Of a stretch of 64,000 nt of DNA, positions 20,543 to 32,154 are shown piece after piece. The position numbers and the translations under genes are program-made. Every line of letters begins with the position of its first letter. Position 1 is the first letter of the stretch. The DNA is from Isochrysis galbana (taxonomy: Eukaryota; Haptophyta; Isochrysidales; Isochrysidaceae). The DNA lies in NCBI GenBank assembly GCA_018136815.1, contig CM030941.1, positions 3,537,035 through 3,601,034 on the forward strand, given 5' to 3'. Under the pieces are notes generated by a model. It was not told where the DNA came from and made no database searches. It saw only the letters and a program-made list of their open reading frames with translations.

Positions 20543-20589
20543 GGACGGAGCGCTCTGCAGTTCGAGCCCCGCTCCTTCTCCTCTCCGCT

Positions 20590-20990
20590 CTTCTTCTACA
20601 GTTAAATTCCACGCTCTTCTTCTACCGTTAGAAATCCTGCCTCTTCCTACTGTTGAAATTCCTGTCTTCCTACCGTTAAAATTCTGCACTCCGTCTACCG
20701 TTAAAATCCTGCCTCCGTCGCCTTGCCAAGACATTTCCTCTGCCTTCCTGCCGACTTCCTTGCCAGTTCCTTCCGCCCCGGTTTCCCGCTTGTCTCGAAA
20801 AACGGTTTCACCGCATTACGACCAAGCTTAGTGGGGAAACTCCTCGTCCAATTCCGTTACCCGAAAATCTCGTTCATCTCGTCGGGCCCCAGGGCCATCT
20901 CGTTCATCTCGTCGGGCCATCAAGGCCATCTCGTTCATCTCGTCGTCGGGCCATCAGGCCATCTCGTTACATCTCGTTCACCTCGTTACA
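20590..20990 (+). repeat. Two degenerate short tandem repeat arrays
   Basis: From 20590 to 20715 there are about five imperfect units of TCTACCGTTAAAATYCTGCC (30-35 bp period). From 20870 to 20985 there are about four units based on ATCTCGTTCATCTCGTCGGG. No coding frame spans them convincingly. Confidence 0.7.
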
Positions 20991-21148
20991 ATCCAAGCTG
21001 CGGCTTTGATTTCCACACATGGGCACCACCGCGATAGTAGCCTCCCCCCCCGCCCCCTGCGGCCTGGATGGGACAACAGGTACAAGGTCAATAACAGGTT
21101 TTGGGGGCCTCTTCCTATTAAGTGGACATGTTAACAGGTCGCAATAGG

Positions 21149-21248
21149 NNNNNNNNNNNNNNNNNNNNNNNNNNNNNNNNNNNNNNNNNNNNNNNNNNNN
21201 NNNNNNNNNNNNNNNNNNNNNNNNNNNNNNNNNNNNNNNNNNNNNNNN
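21149..21248. other. Assembly gap, 100 N
   Basis: Exactly 100 N, a usual placeholder for a gap of unknown size. It interrupts the gene beginning at 21567 on the minus strand. Confidence 0.99.
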
Positions 21249-21567
21249 GAGCACGCGGAACTGGCAAGGACGCGGCGCGCCTGCTTGCTAGTATCATCCA
21301 GCTCGCGCTGAAGATTTGCCTTGGCACTCGACAGCGCCGCATTTTGCCGCTGGAGCATCTTCTCTGACATTGCAGAGTGGGCAGTCGACGGCGCTGCAGA
21401 CTGCGCCTGAGTGAAGGAGCCCAAGGTGTGAGGAAGGGTGCGGGGCCGATGGGCGGACGCGTGTGTGCACGGCTTGGCCTACCCACCTGCATCATCGCCT
21501 TCTTGGGCGGCGGCAGCGGTGCGGCCTCTGGCGCCGGCCGCTTGCCCGGCACGGCCTCGGCCTCCAT
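21249..21567 (-). CDS. 5' end of a coiled-coil gene, possibly BRE1-like E3 ligase
   Basis: Two exon pieces on the minus strand, 21567-21487 and 21406 to the gap, join in phase. The first encodes 27 residues with KRPAPEAAPLPPPKKAMMQ. The second begins AQSAAPSTAHSAMSEKMLQR and runs into a heptad-patterned helix (LQRELDDTSKQARRVL). A basic KR..P.KKA start followed at once by coiled coil resembles the N-terminus of BRE1/RNF20-type H2B ubiquitin ligases, whose RING finger would lie beyond the gap. With fewer than 80 residues visible, this is only a hint. The poly-G tract 21595-21700 lies upstream. Confidence 0.4.
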
Positions 21568-22086
21568 GGCGCCGAGGCGCGAGGCCGGGAAGTGGGGGGG
21601 GGGGGGAATGCGGGGCGGGGGGGGGGGGCGGGGGGCGGGGGCGGGAGGGGGGGGGGCCGAGGGGCGGGGGGGGAGGGGGCGAGGCGGGAGGGATGTGCTT
21701 GCCGCCTGTTTCCTCGACCGACGATCTCTACTTTATCTACTCTAGAGATTGAGATAGAGTGGGGCTCTAGAGTAGAGTGCTTTGAGAGAGCGAGTATGTA
21801 CTCCTACCAATAAGTAGAGTGGAGTAGAGGACATAAATATCCCCAGACCACTAACTGGACCAGCAAGTGAATAAGAATAAGTGAATTGGTTGGATCGGTA
21901 CAAGTGGAGTACTCCTAGGAGTACCGACTTATTATTGTTCGAACATCTGGGATGTTCGATGTTGGGGATTTTATGAAAGATAGTGGGATTTCGCTCGATG
22001 TTCGGATTTCGATTAGGTATTTCGCAGACTTTTCGCTTTTCGTGAGTTCGTGAGGCGTGAGGCGAAGGCGGCCTCCACCTACCTAC

Positions 22087-22300
22087 CCTCTGGCCCCTTG
22101 GCCTCTTGCCCTTGCTTGGCCTCTGACGGATCGAGCATGACCACGGGCTCGATATGCGATGATTCGGAAGGGAGACGATCGGCGGAAGGCGCGGCGAAGG
22201 AGGCCGGGAGTGATGGAATGATGGGCTGGACCACCTCCTCAGCAGAGGAAGGCGGGAGGACGGGCTTGGGCGAGGGCGAGCGCGACGACGGAGCGGACAT
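22087..22300 (-). CDS. Possible isolated first exon, doubtful
   Basis: A Ser/Pro-rich frame starting MSAPSSRSPSPKPVLPPSSA and ending at a GTAGGT donor-like site (22081-22086). No downstream acceptor that would join it to the 21567 gene is visible, and there is no family match. It could be a first exon or chance. Confidence 0.2.
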
Positions 22301-22346
22301 GGCTGGGCGGATCGGGATGGATAGGCTAGGGCTGAGGGATTGGTGA

Positions 22347-23940
22347 GGTTTGGTGTTGAGGTAGTGTTGAGAACGAGGGACGAGAACGGGAACGAGAACG
22401 AGAACGAGAGCGACGAACGGAGAACGACAGACGACAGACGGCTAGAGGCCGATGGACCGACGAGATGACACTACACTCACGTCAACACTCTCCACACTAA
22501 CGTGTCCTTATCACGGAACGCACAGGAACCTGCTGACAGATCGAACAAGGAAGAGAATGCCGACAAGAGAGCGACGGGGCGACGGACGATCCGACGGGGG
22601 CGACCGTTACGCACAGGAATAAGGAGGGAATCTTTCGAAAACCCTTAAGTGAGTTGATGAAGACCGAAGTAAAACAGCGCCACGATATCATCCAACGGCC
22701 AACACCTGAGGGGGAATCAGGGTCACACAAGGGGGCGGTTCCTTGCACCGGCGATACCTGAACGCGCGACTTAGCCTAAAAACGCGAGGAGCACGCAAGG
22801 AGGTAAGCCCGGTGAGGGGCAAGCAGGCGACAAGGGAGGCGACAAAGGAGGCGAGGGCAACAAGGGCGAATGGGCGAATGTAGGATCCTGCGACGGTGAC
22901 TAGTGACTAGCCTGCAAGGAGGGGACATAGAAACGCAGACAACTTCTAAAACAAAAAGGTCGATCGCGGATGCGACAGCCTCGGGCCTTGGGTGGGAAGC
23001 CCAGCCCTTATCCTTGCCCCTGTCACAGATGCTCGGCCAATCCTTCCTATATTTCTATTTCCGTTGTCCGTTGTAATCCACCTCTGACCTCTGGTGCATT
23101 ATTCATTATTCGGTGCAAACACAAACACAAACGACAAACGACTGTTGCTGTTGGTCCGAAACCATGAGCAATGAGCCATGAAGCGTCGGACTGAAATCAG
23201 AAAAAAGCACATTTGCCGCCCAACGTAGTGCACATGCAAGGTGTCGTTCCGTCAATTGTGGGACATCAGTCGAATTGAGCGCCAAAAAGAAAACAAGAAA
23301 ACAGGCACATGTTGATAAGAACAAAAAACCTGGCCCTCTTTTGACGGAACGCGACTTCACATGCACATAGGCCGACCCCCCCATATAGAAGAAAAAGCAG
23401 AAAAAGGACTGAAGGCTGAGGGGGGGAAGCGGGAAGGGGAGCGGTAAGCGGGACAAGGGCGACGTCTCTACGTGCTCGGACGAAGGGAGGGACACTAGCA
23501 AGTAGGCATCTTCAAGCTTCAAGGGGTTTTTTGTTTTTCGCCTCCTTTTTCTCTGTCCCTGTCCCCGAGTCTCGCCCCGTATGGCCCATGGCCATGGTTG
23601 CGCTCAGTGGGGCTCTGGACGAGCTCTCCCGTCCGGTGTCGCCCCGTGACGGCACTTGCGGCGCTCAGCCTCCCTCCACACCGTGCCCTGTGCACCGCCC
23701 TCTGCGGCAGCCCCCTCCCTTCTTTTATGTATGAACATCATTCTCAGTCATTAGTCACAACCACAGCGCCCTCCCCACAACAGGTGGTGTAGTACTATAA
23801 CACTACCACGCGCGCATCTTACCTACACCAACAATGAGCGGAGATAACACCCAAGAGGCGGATAAATAATGGATATCATGCTGCTCCTATTATGGCGCGA
23901 TGCGCGGCCCCTACTTACCAAATCTAGGCAACCGGGAGAC
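22347..23940. other. No gene seen
   Basis: Contains a GAACGA-type simple repeat (22370-22440) and otherwise mixed sequence. The 138-codon minus frame at 23106-23522 is rich in hydrophobic runs but has no recognisable motif. Confidence 0.5.
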
Positions 23941-26792
23941 CTAGTTGGAAATGGGTGATGGAGCGCGGGCATAGAAGAGCACCATCTCGTCGCTCGACTT
24001 CCAAACGAAGGCGCGGACGGCAGAGAGGGTCATCGTGGGAGGAAGAGGTGTGCTGCCACACATTACCTGGAGCGGATGCAAATTTGGCAGCCGATCCTCC
24101 ACGTACTGCACCACTTTGGCTATCTTGAGGACCTTCGCAGGGATAGGGCGGGGCAAGGCCAAGGAGCGTGAGCAGAGTGGCAAGATGTGGGAGTGGACAC
24201 GGGAATGGGCAGCAGCCTCGTCCTCAGGTCGAGGTGCGCAAAGACTAGAGTGAGTCGGTGGTGTACGCGTCTTTTTCTACCGGTGGCGCCAAAGCCATGA
24301 TGAGGATATCTACCATGAAGCCATCGCCATGAAGTAGATTGTAGGTAGCAGGTCAATCAATATGCGCATACCTTTGCCGCAGACAGCTTGTTGCTATCCG
24401 CGGGCAGCGCGGGAAGACCCGATTTAGGATGAGGTTGGAGATAGAAGCTCATCTTGACACTCTCCCTCGAGGTGTACTGGCCGTCCATGACTGCTTGTGC
24501 CACCCAATGTGGCACCACATCGGGCGGTATCGACGAAAGCCGTGAGGCGACCGTTCGCGTAACCACGTGCCCATCTTCAGAGATGCGTACAGGCGTTTGT
24601 TCAAGGGGCCGGAAGACGAGCTCGGGCAGAGAAGAGAGCGCCGGGGGAGCGCTCGCGGATGGCCCATCGACTCCGTTGCCGGCGTTGGTAGTAGATTGCC
24701 TCCATTTGGCAAACAAAGCACGGAGCAGCCGCTCGCCAAGGTTGAGCCTGACGTCGTCCGCGTCGGAGGCAAGCCCGAGATCAGAGGCGTATGACTCGGC
24801 ATTGAAGGCGGAGCTGGGGTCTAGGGTAATCTGATGACGGGTCGCAAGCATGGACGGTGCGATGGGTGAACAAGCATCAAATGGTCGTCTCAATAGTAGA
24901 CCACCCCAAACCAATGCCCATGTGCAGCCACCTGCGTAGATGTCAGGGCTAATACGTCGTGCATGGCGCCTCAGGGTCCATATCTTCAGTTAAAGCTACA
25001 GCATGCCTGAGCAACAGCAAGCGGCTTACCTCGATAGTCCCCGATTGAGCGCTTGCGCTAAACCACGACGCGTTGTGCGCATGGGGCATTTTTGAAAGAT
25101 CCTTTAGCACTTCATCGTACTTGGTGTTCTCCGGAAAGTGACGGACGCAGCGGCCACGCATGATGTCCCAGAGTGCAACCCTAAAGCGAGGGGTTGAAAT
25201 CAAACTAGGCCAGATCATGCGTTTGAAAAGCCAGCGTTTCGCAACAAGGGCAAAGAGTGTTTTGTAGTCCGGTGCTGCTGCGGAAAGCATTGACGCACTG
25301 CACGGAAAAATGCCCACCTGCCTCGCGTGTCCTCGGACAGCAGTTGCACTTTTGATGGAAGCACAGCAAGCTGTCGCACTGCGGGCGAGCCCGCAATTCG
25401 GGTGAACGGCGACTTCAGCAATGGTGCCGCCTCAGACTCCGCGCGAAGGGAGCCGTTTGCCGGAGGCACAGCATTCGTGGGCGCCGCCGCTCTCCTCGCT
25501 GTGCCCTGAGACACATGTGCGTTGGCAGATGTTGCTGCGACGGGTACATCGCGCGGCATTCTCCAGCCGTTCAGAGTGGAATCCGTCGTGGCCACTAACA
25601 GCGTCTCGTCGGACCACACCGGCCGATGCAGCCTTTGGACGGCAGCGTCGGCTTTGCAAAGCAGATGCGAGATAGGATGCTCAGCGCTGTTATGAGGCGA
25701 GTTGGCCACCAGACTTGACCACGCAACTGTGCCGTCCCGACTGGCAGAGCAGACGGCACGGAAATCGGCGGTCGGGAGAATGGCGAAGACGGAATCCGAG
25801 TGTGGCCGCAGCTCTAGCTCCACACGCCTCTGCGCGAGCGACCTACAAGCATGTGGATTGGGGTGGCCGCAGTCAGCACGTTGCCACAAGGAAGAGGAGG
25901 GAGAGCAATGGCACTGCGGACTCGGAAGGCTTGGACTCAGGGCACTGTGCTCACCAGAGTCGTACGGTCTGGTCTGAAGAACAAGACAGAAGTGTTTTGC
26001 CATCAGGTGAGAGTACCGTGCCTCTAATGACGTCCGTGTGTCCCACAAGTGATCCGACCTGTTGACAGCGTGCAAGTAGTTTCTCAGCACATGAGCGCGT
26101 CGACGGCAGCTTGCATTCAGCGAGGAACGTACCGCAGGACTCTTGGAGCGAGGGTCCCAGAGCATGAGCGATCCGTCCACAGCTCCGCTGGCAATCAGGC
26201 TTCCGCAAGGGGTGGTGCTCAGCGCGTAGATGGAGTCGTCATGCGCAGCGGGTGAGTTGGTAGCAGAGGAGCCAATAATGGAGCACGGGGCCAGCCGGTG
26301 CATGTCCCATACAACAATGACGCGGTCGCAGCCCGCCGAAGCGAGCGTCCGGGCATCACGGGCGTATCCCAGAGCCTTCACGAAGTCAGTGTGCTGGCGC
26401 AAGGTGTAGTACCGCGAGGGTGCACCACCATCCTCATGCGGCCGCCAGAGCTTGATGGTCCTGTCGGACGACGCTGAGACGACGGCGGAAGCGAGGTCTC
26501 CGTCCATGACGAGAGCGAGATCATTGACCCAGTCCGTATGCTCCTCCACTACGTAGTGCAGCCGCGGCGCGGCGCCATCCTCGCGGCCACCATCCTCTGC
26601 CAGATCGCGCCAGCAGCGTACAGTGCCGTCGCGGCCAGCCGTGAAGAGCTCCCGCGTGCCGCCCGCCCAGACGGAGGAGCAGGAGGAGGCGAGTGCGTTG
26701 ATACCAAAGCGGTGCCCATCGGTCACCCCCTCGTCGAGCAGCGCGAATGTGACCAGCCGCTTCCTGGCGCCAGCGGTGGTCTCCTGTCCCAT
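23941..26792 (-). CDS. WDR48: WDR48/UAF1 deubiquitinase-activating WD40 protein
   Basis: UAF1 binds and activates the USP1, USP12 and USP46 deubiquitinases. Six exons on the minus strand keep phase: 26792-26133, 26058-25955, 25842-25318, 25180-25030, 24830-24372 and 24132-23941, giving 696 aa (human 677). WD repeats come first: [80 protein letters not shown], then [18 protein letters not shown] and [10 protein letters not shown]. The ancillary region follows with [30 protein letters not shown] and [12 protein letters not shown], and the C-terminal SUMO-like end with [20 protein letters not shown]. This order and these motifs match WDR48 throughout. An alternative in-frame start lies 20 codons upstream (26852); the [12 protein letters not shown] start matches the short N-terminus of the family better. 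Confidence 0.93.
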
Positions 26793-27114
26793 GAGAAGGG
26801 GGCCCGCGCGAGCAAGGCGGCGGCAGCGGGGGGTGGGGGGGTGGGGGGGCAAGGCTCACAGGATTGTACTTTTGTAGTAGAGTAGTTGGGAGAGGGGATA
26901 CCGGGGGGGGCCTCGGCGTTCGGTCTCTCCCTCTTCACCCTCTCATCTCATCAACACGGTCAACTCCCGTCCCGTTTCTTCGAGTCCTCCTACTCTTAAA
27001 TATGGTAGTTCTTCTCGCATGTCCCGATCCCGTCCTGCTACACGAGAGTGTGGTGTGGGAGTCCAATTGGTCCAGCCGCGTCGAGTGAGAAGAGAGAGAC
27101 CGAGGAGAGAGAGA

Positions 27115-27128
27115 GGGGGGGGGGGGGG

Positions 27129-27175
<47 letters not shown>

Positions 27176-27290
27176 AAAAAAGAGAGCAAGGGAGAAGGAA
27201 AGAGAGGAGGGGGGGAGGAGAGCGAGGGGGACGGGGAGGAGGGGGGGGGTGGGGGGAGGGAAGGCATTGAGAGAGGGGAGGCAAGGGGCT
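27115..27290 (+). repeat. G-run, (GA)n and purine-rich tract
   Basis: A run of G (27117-27131), about 40 bp of GA, then AGGGGGG-type purine sequence up to the start codon at 27293. Long purine tracts also precede the start at 16280. Confidence 0.9.
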
Positions 27291-27292
27291 CA

Positions 27293-30200
27293 ATGAACAA
27301 CCCGAGGTCGAAGGAGGAGGCGGCCAGTCTCGCTGCCACTCTGCAGAACGCGGCCGAGCCGCTCGAGACGCGCCGCATCGCCCTCGACGCTCTTCTCTCT
27401 GCCTCAAGGCAAGAGACCGCATGCTCAGCACTCTGCTCTGCGGGAGCAGTGCACTCGGCGTTCGTCGCCATCAAGGCCTCGCAGGGCGAGCCACCCGTGC
27501 TGATCGAGTCGGCGCTCTCGCTCCTCTCCAATCTCTCCAAGTTCGACTCGAAGCTCGTCTCCGTCGTCGCGCGCCTTCAGGTGGTGCACAGCATGTGCTC
27601 CCGGTGCCGACACCAAACAGGTGCCGTGGCCGCTCACGCGTTGCGCCTTGCGTTCGCACCGCAGGGTGGTATTGTAGCCCTCCTCGAAGCTATCCGCGAG
27701 CAACTCTCCATGGCGAGCTCAGACTTGGCCGACCGCGCGCTACAGCATGCGCTGCTCCGGTCGCTCTCCGATGTGACACACAGCCTGCAGAACGCGCAGC
27801 TGGTGGCGAAGGAGAACGGGATCACTGTAATTCTCGGATGCGTGCTGTCACATCTCAAGGACGAGTCGATTGTCTTGCCGGCGCTGCAGGTGGGCCACAT
27901 GAGCCCGTGCGGTGGAGCCCTGGGAGCATGTCCCGATGGAAGCGCACCGACTGACCACCCGCGACCTCCAGGTGCTCGTATCCGTGTCTCGTCACCTGCC
28001 GCACGTGTCGCTTCTTGTGCGCGAAGGAGCCGTGCCAGCTATTCTCGCCGCCTTGCTAGCGCACGTTCAGCGCACGCACGTTGTCAAGGCGGGTTTGACA
28101 ATCATGAAGAACATCGTCGCTGATGAGAATGTTGTTGCACGCTTCTCCGGCCAGGGCGCATACCGCATCCTCTTGACGGTGATGCAGGCGCACAACAGCC
28201 ACGAGCACATAGAACTGGTGTGCGCCCTCGATCGCCCTCGATCCCTCAGCCCAGCCTGCACCCGCAGCCCTTGCCGCGAGGGTGCAGCTCGTGCACGAAC
28301 GGCGCTGGCTGGACGAGGCGGTCGGGCCATCGCGCTTGGGGGAAGCCGGCCGAATGCGAACGCAATGGTTGTGTGCCGCCCATCTGCCTAGAACGCATTC
28401 GTTCATTGCCTCACCAGGTGCGACTCGCTTCGACAGTGCTCTGGCGCATGCAACATGCACGAAACCCGCCGGACAGCTGGCTCCACTCCTACCTCCGCTT
28501 CGACGAGGCCACGTCGCCAGCCGCGAATGCACCGTTGCCGCCCGATTCATTCTCATTCAATGCAGAGGCCAGCCGGTCCGGCAGGTACGGACGGTTGCTC
28601 ACCCCTGCGCCACAATGTTGCACGCGTTCCTCCTAGTATCCCCTTTCGGGGCTGAGGCTCACCGCATATGACATGGACTCCCACGTAGCCTCTACGAGCT
28701 TCTACGCTTGAGGTTCACGGCGCGCATAGGTGCATTGTGCGCATAGCGGTTGTGCGCCTACAGCCGGGAGACTCGCCCCCAATCCTCACTCCCGCTCGTG
28801 CCCTTGCTGGTCTAGCCTACCTCAAAACGCATCTACCTTGTCGTCCTCTTCCTCTGAGGAGGACGACGACTCCTCGGCAAACCCCAAGGATCCAGCAGAT
28901 GTGGCCGTCTTGTCGGACACGCCCCCACTTCCGGCCAAGGGCTTCGTTATGGACGGGCACGTGGACTTCATCGACATGCCGCCGGCCACTCCGGAGCCAC
29001 TCGGCACGCTGCCTGCAGGGCTCACGTATCCCGACCTCGTTGCGCGCGCCATCACAGCCGAGGCCGAGGCGCTCGTTGCCAGCGCGGCAGCAGAGACGAC
29101 ATCGCCTGAGGAAGGAGCCTTCCAAATGGGAAGTGGTCGAACTTCAGACGATGTGAATGGCGCCGTGGCTCAGTTGGGCTGGAGCCGCTTCCCTCGCGTC
29201 GTCTTCGACTCCCACCCTGCAGACGGATGCTCCCCCCACTCAGGCGCACTCGAATCCTCGTTGCGCTTCGACGCTGATTTCGAGTCGGCCAACCTGCGCC
29301 GCGTGATACAGACGGGCCCGACAAGCTACTCGCTGGTGCTCGCCTGCGACGTCAACACGCGAGGCCATACGCAGTGGTTCCTCTTCCGCGTGGCGAATGC
29401 GCAGGCAGGAATTGCGTACCGTCTCAGTATTGTGAATATGATGAAGCCCGACTCACTCTTCGCCAAGGGCATGCGCCCGCTGCTCTACTCAGAGGCGCAG
29501 GCAGCGCGCAAAAGGGCGGGGTGGCGGCGCTGCGGCGAGCACATCTGCTATTTTGCAAACCAGTACTCGTATGCGGCACCACTGAAGCGCAAGGGCAGCA
29601 AAGGGAACAAAGGGAACAAGGGAGGCGGCGATGGCGTTACCAACGACGCGTCCAACCTGCAGCCCTTCTACACACTCATGATGACAATCCGATTTCCGGA
29701 AGACGACGATGTGTGCTACCTCGCGCAGTGTTACCCATTCACTCATTCGATGCTTCGCCGATATTTGGACGAGGTGGGGCACCCCCCGAGCCGCACTTGG
29801 GGAAGACCATCCATGTCACATGGCATGGCGACGGGTATACCCAGTCCGCACTGTAACAGCTGAATTGGTGCCCATTTTCGAATCATCCCTCTTCGATCCA
29901 TCCTGTGGTGCAGGCGCGAGTCGTGCCACTGCCGATTGACTACGCCGATGCCCCAACACTGACAGGTTGATGCGAAGGTGAGCTTACAAGGCCAGATCCT
30001 ACATCGCGAGACGCTCTGTTGGACAAGCGGTGGGCACCCGTGCGATCTGCTTACGGTGACCGACTTCTCGGCAAGCGCAGCTGAAATATCGGCGCGGCGC
30101 GTCGTTGTAATCTCTGCGCGCGTGCATCCTGGCGAGACCAACGCGAGCTGGATGATGAATGGCCTCATCGATGCTGTCACCGCAGCCACGCCAGAAGCGA

Positions 30201-31523
30201 TTGCCCTGCGTGCGGCTGTCGTCATGCGCATCGTCCCCATGCTCAATCCGGACGGCGTCATCCTTGGCAATTATCGATGTGGGATTGCCGGCGTCGATCT
30301 CAATCGTCAATGGCAGGTGTGGCAGCCGGCGGAAATGCCCAGCGATTTGACAACACTCATTGGCTCGTGGGGTCATGAACCTGACTCAACCCAGGTCTTC
30401 ACACATTCCCGGTCCACACGTTACGTGTCAGGAACCGTACGAGGAAGACATGCCTACGATTTTCCACCTGAAACGCTTGCTCAAGTCCTACGATGGGACG
30501 GACCAACTTCTCCTCTTTTGCGACTTGCATGGTGAGATATGGATCGCGCTGCACGCAGCCATTACCCCGCCTCGGCGGACGTCCGTGTCGACTCGCTTTG
30601 TGGATCGCCGCGCGGTCGTATTTCCAAACCTCAAGCCTGTGCCTACACCACGCAGGACACTCGCGCAAGAGCAATGCATTCACGTACGGCTGCGATGGGG
30701 CGGCTAAGAGCCACGCTGCACGCATATTCCCCCGACTGCTTGCCGACTGTCCACACTTTTCACTTCAAGACTGCTCATACAAGGTGTGATCCTGTGAATG
30801 TTGTGAATCCACGAGCAAGCCGGGGACACGAGAGGCTCAGCGTGTCCAGGTGCCCCCAGTGAGTGCCCGAAGGTAATTGATCATACAATCGCATGCAATC
30901 CCGCACAATCAGGTTCTGCGCTCGAAAGAAAACACGGGAAGAGTGGTCGTGTGGCGCCAGATGAACCTAGCTCATTCGTACACCCTGGAGGCGTCCTTCT
31001 GTGGTGCCGACTTCGGCCCGGGGGCGGGCAACCACTTCTCGACCAAAGAGCTACGAGAGCTAGGCGCAGCATTTGTCCCTGCGCTTCTCGCGCTCGTTGA
31101 ACCGGTGCGCATAGCCCATGCAGGGGCGTCATGCTACCCACGCCACGGCTCAGATGCCAAGTCCCACGAGTTGTGCTTCCCTGACCCGAGCTCGACCCAT
31201 TTGTCTAGGCGCAAACTCGGGTTTCTGCTATTTGTGCTGAGTTGGAGGCGCAGGCTGCAATGGGTGCTACTTTGGGCGGCTCCGATGACGATCAGGATGC
31301 TGATACTGGCACGAACATCCCTTCCAAGGGGCGTCGAGCGGGCAAAGCGCCGACGGCATCGCGACTCAAAGCCAAAGGCGGTACTGGGGCTAGCGGCGCT
31401 GGGAGCAGCGGAGGGGGGGGGGCGGCAGGGACCAGGCCAGGTGGAACGAGACGTAGGAGCCGAACCAACACTGCCACATTGTCCTCATCTCTTCAGAGTC
31501 GCAGCACGCCCCGCCGACCCTAG
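27293..31523 (+). CDS. ARM-repeat M14 cytosolic carboxypeptidase (AGTPBP1/CCP type)
   Basis: CCP enzymes shorten polyglutamate side chains on tubulin and so tune axonemal microtubules. Nine exons keep phase: 27293-27889, 27972-28217, 28418-28584, 28816-29773, 29966-30316, 30432-30531, 30656-30783, 30913-31104 and 31242-31523, for about 1006 aa. ARM-like helices fill roughly residues 1-335. An acidic linker and the CCP N-domain follow (SRFPRVVFDSHPADG, FRVANAQAGIAYRLSIVN, ICYFANQYSYA, YPFTHSMLRRYL). The M14 core has the zinc motif HPGE near residue 710, LNPDGVILGNYRC, DLNRQW, the third zinc ligand in CDLHGHSRKSNAFTYGCDG near 806, and the catalytic Glu of YTLEASFCG near 875. The last exon encodes a Gly/Arg-rich basic tail. 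Its acceptor could also be 12 bp further on without changing frame. Confidence 0.92.
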
Positions 31524-32137
31524 GCATATCTTACTAAATGGGAATGTCTCCTCATTGGGCCTGGCCTTTCCTAGCATCCAATCAGCGTCTACTCCGATGG
31601 TTGCGGCCTCAAGCCTAGAGGTGCATCGTGGCCATCCATTTCCTTGGACAAGTGGTGGCCAACGTCAAGGACTGAGAATCCTTGAAGGAATGCTGCGATA
31701 TTTTTGTTCGGTATCCCTCCACGGCGTGATTCCAAGTGAGCCCCGTTCAATAGTGTATGCTCGATTTCGTATCTCAACGATTGCGACAATCTCTCTCTTC
31801 CACGTGCACAATCCACCGCGGAACAACTGGACGTGTTTCAGGGTGTGTGGCAGGTAGGTTTTGCCAAATATTTGCTCGCTGCCTCCTCTTGTCCCTATTG
31901 CCTCTCATCAATGGTGGTCCCTATTGCCCAATGCTGCTTATGCGAACTCGCGATGACTTTACCTTGGTCCCCTTTTGCTGCCACCCTTCTACCATATTTC
32001 TCCGACTTACTAGTGTACTACTACCTAAATGCAATACATAACGTATGTAGAGCTCTAGTGTGTTAAAATATTATATGAGCTAGCCAACTCCACTAGCATT
32101 GGACACAACTTTTCAGTCCCCCATTTTGCGCCATGCC
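31524..32137. other. No gene seen
   Basis: 3' flank of the carboxypeptidase gene. There are short plus-strand frames near 31760-32066 without motifs, and no repeat family. Confidence 0.5.
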
Positions 32138-32154
32138 TATATCGCATCCGCACC

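Noticed and set aside
20473..20550. Possible functional tRNA gene
   Set aside because: A- and B-boxes are good, but the acceptor stem and T-arm do not pair.
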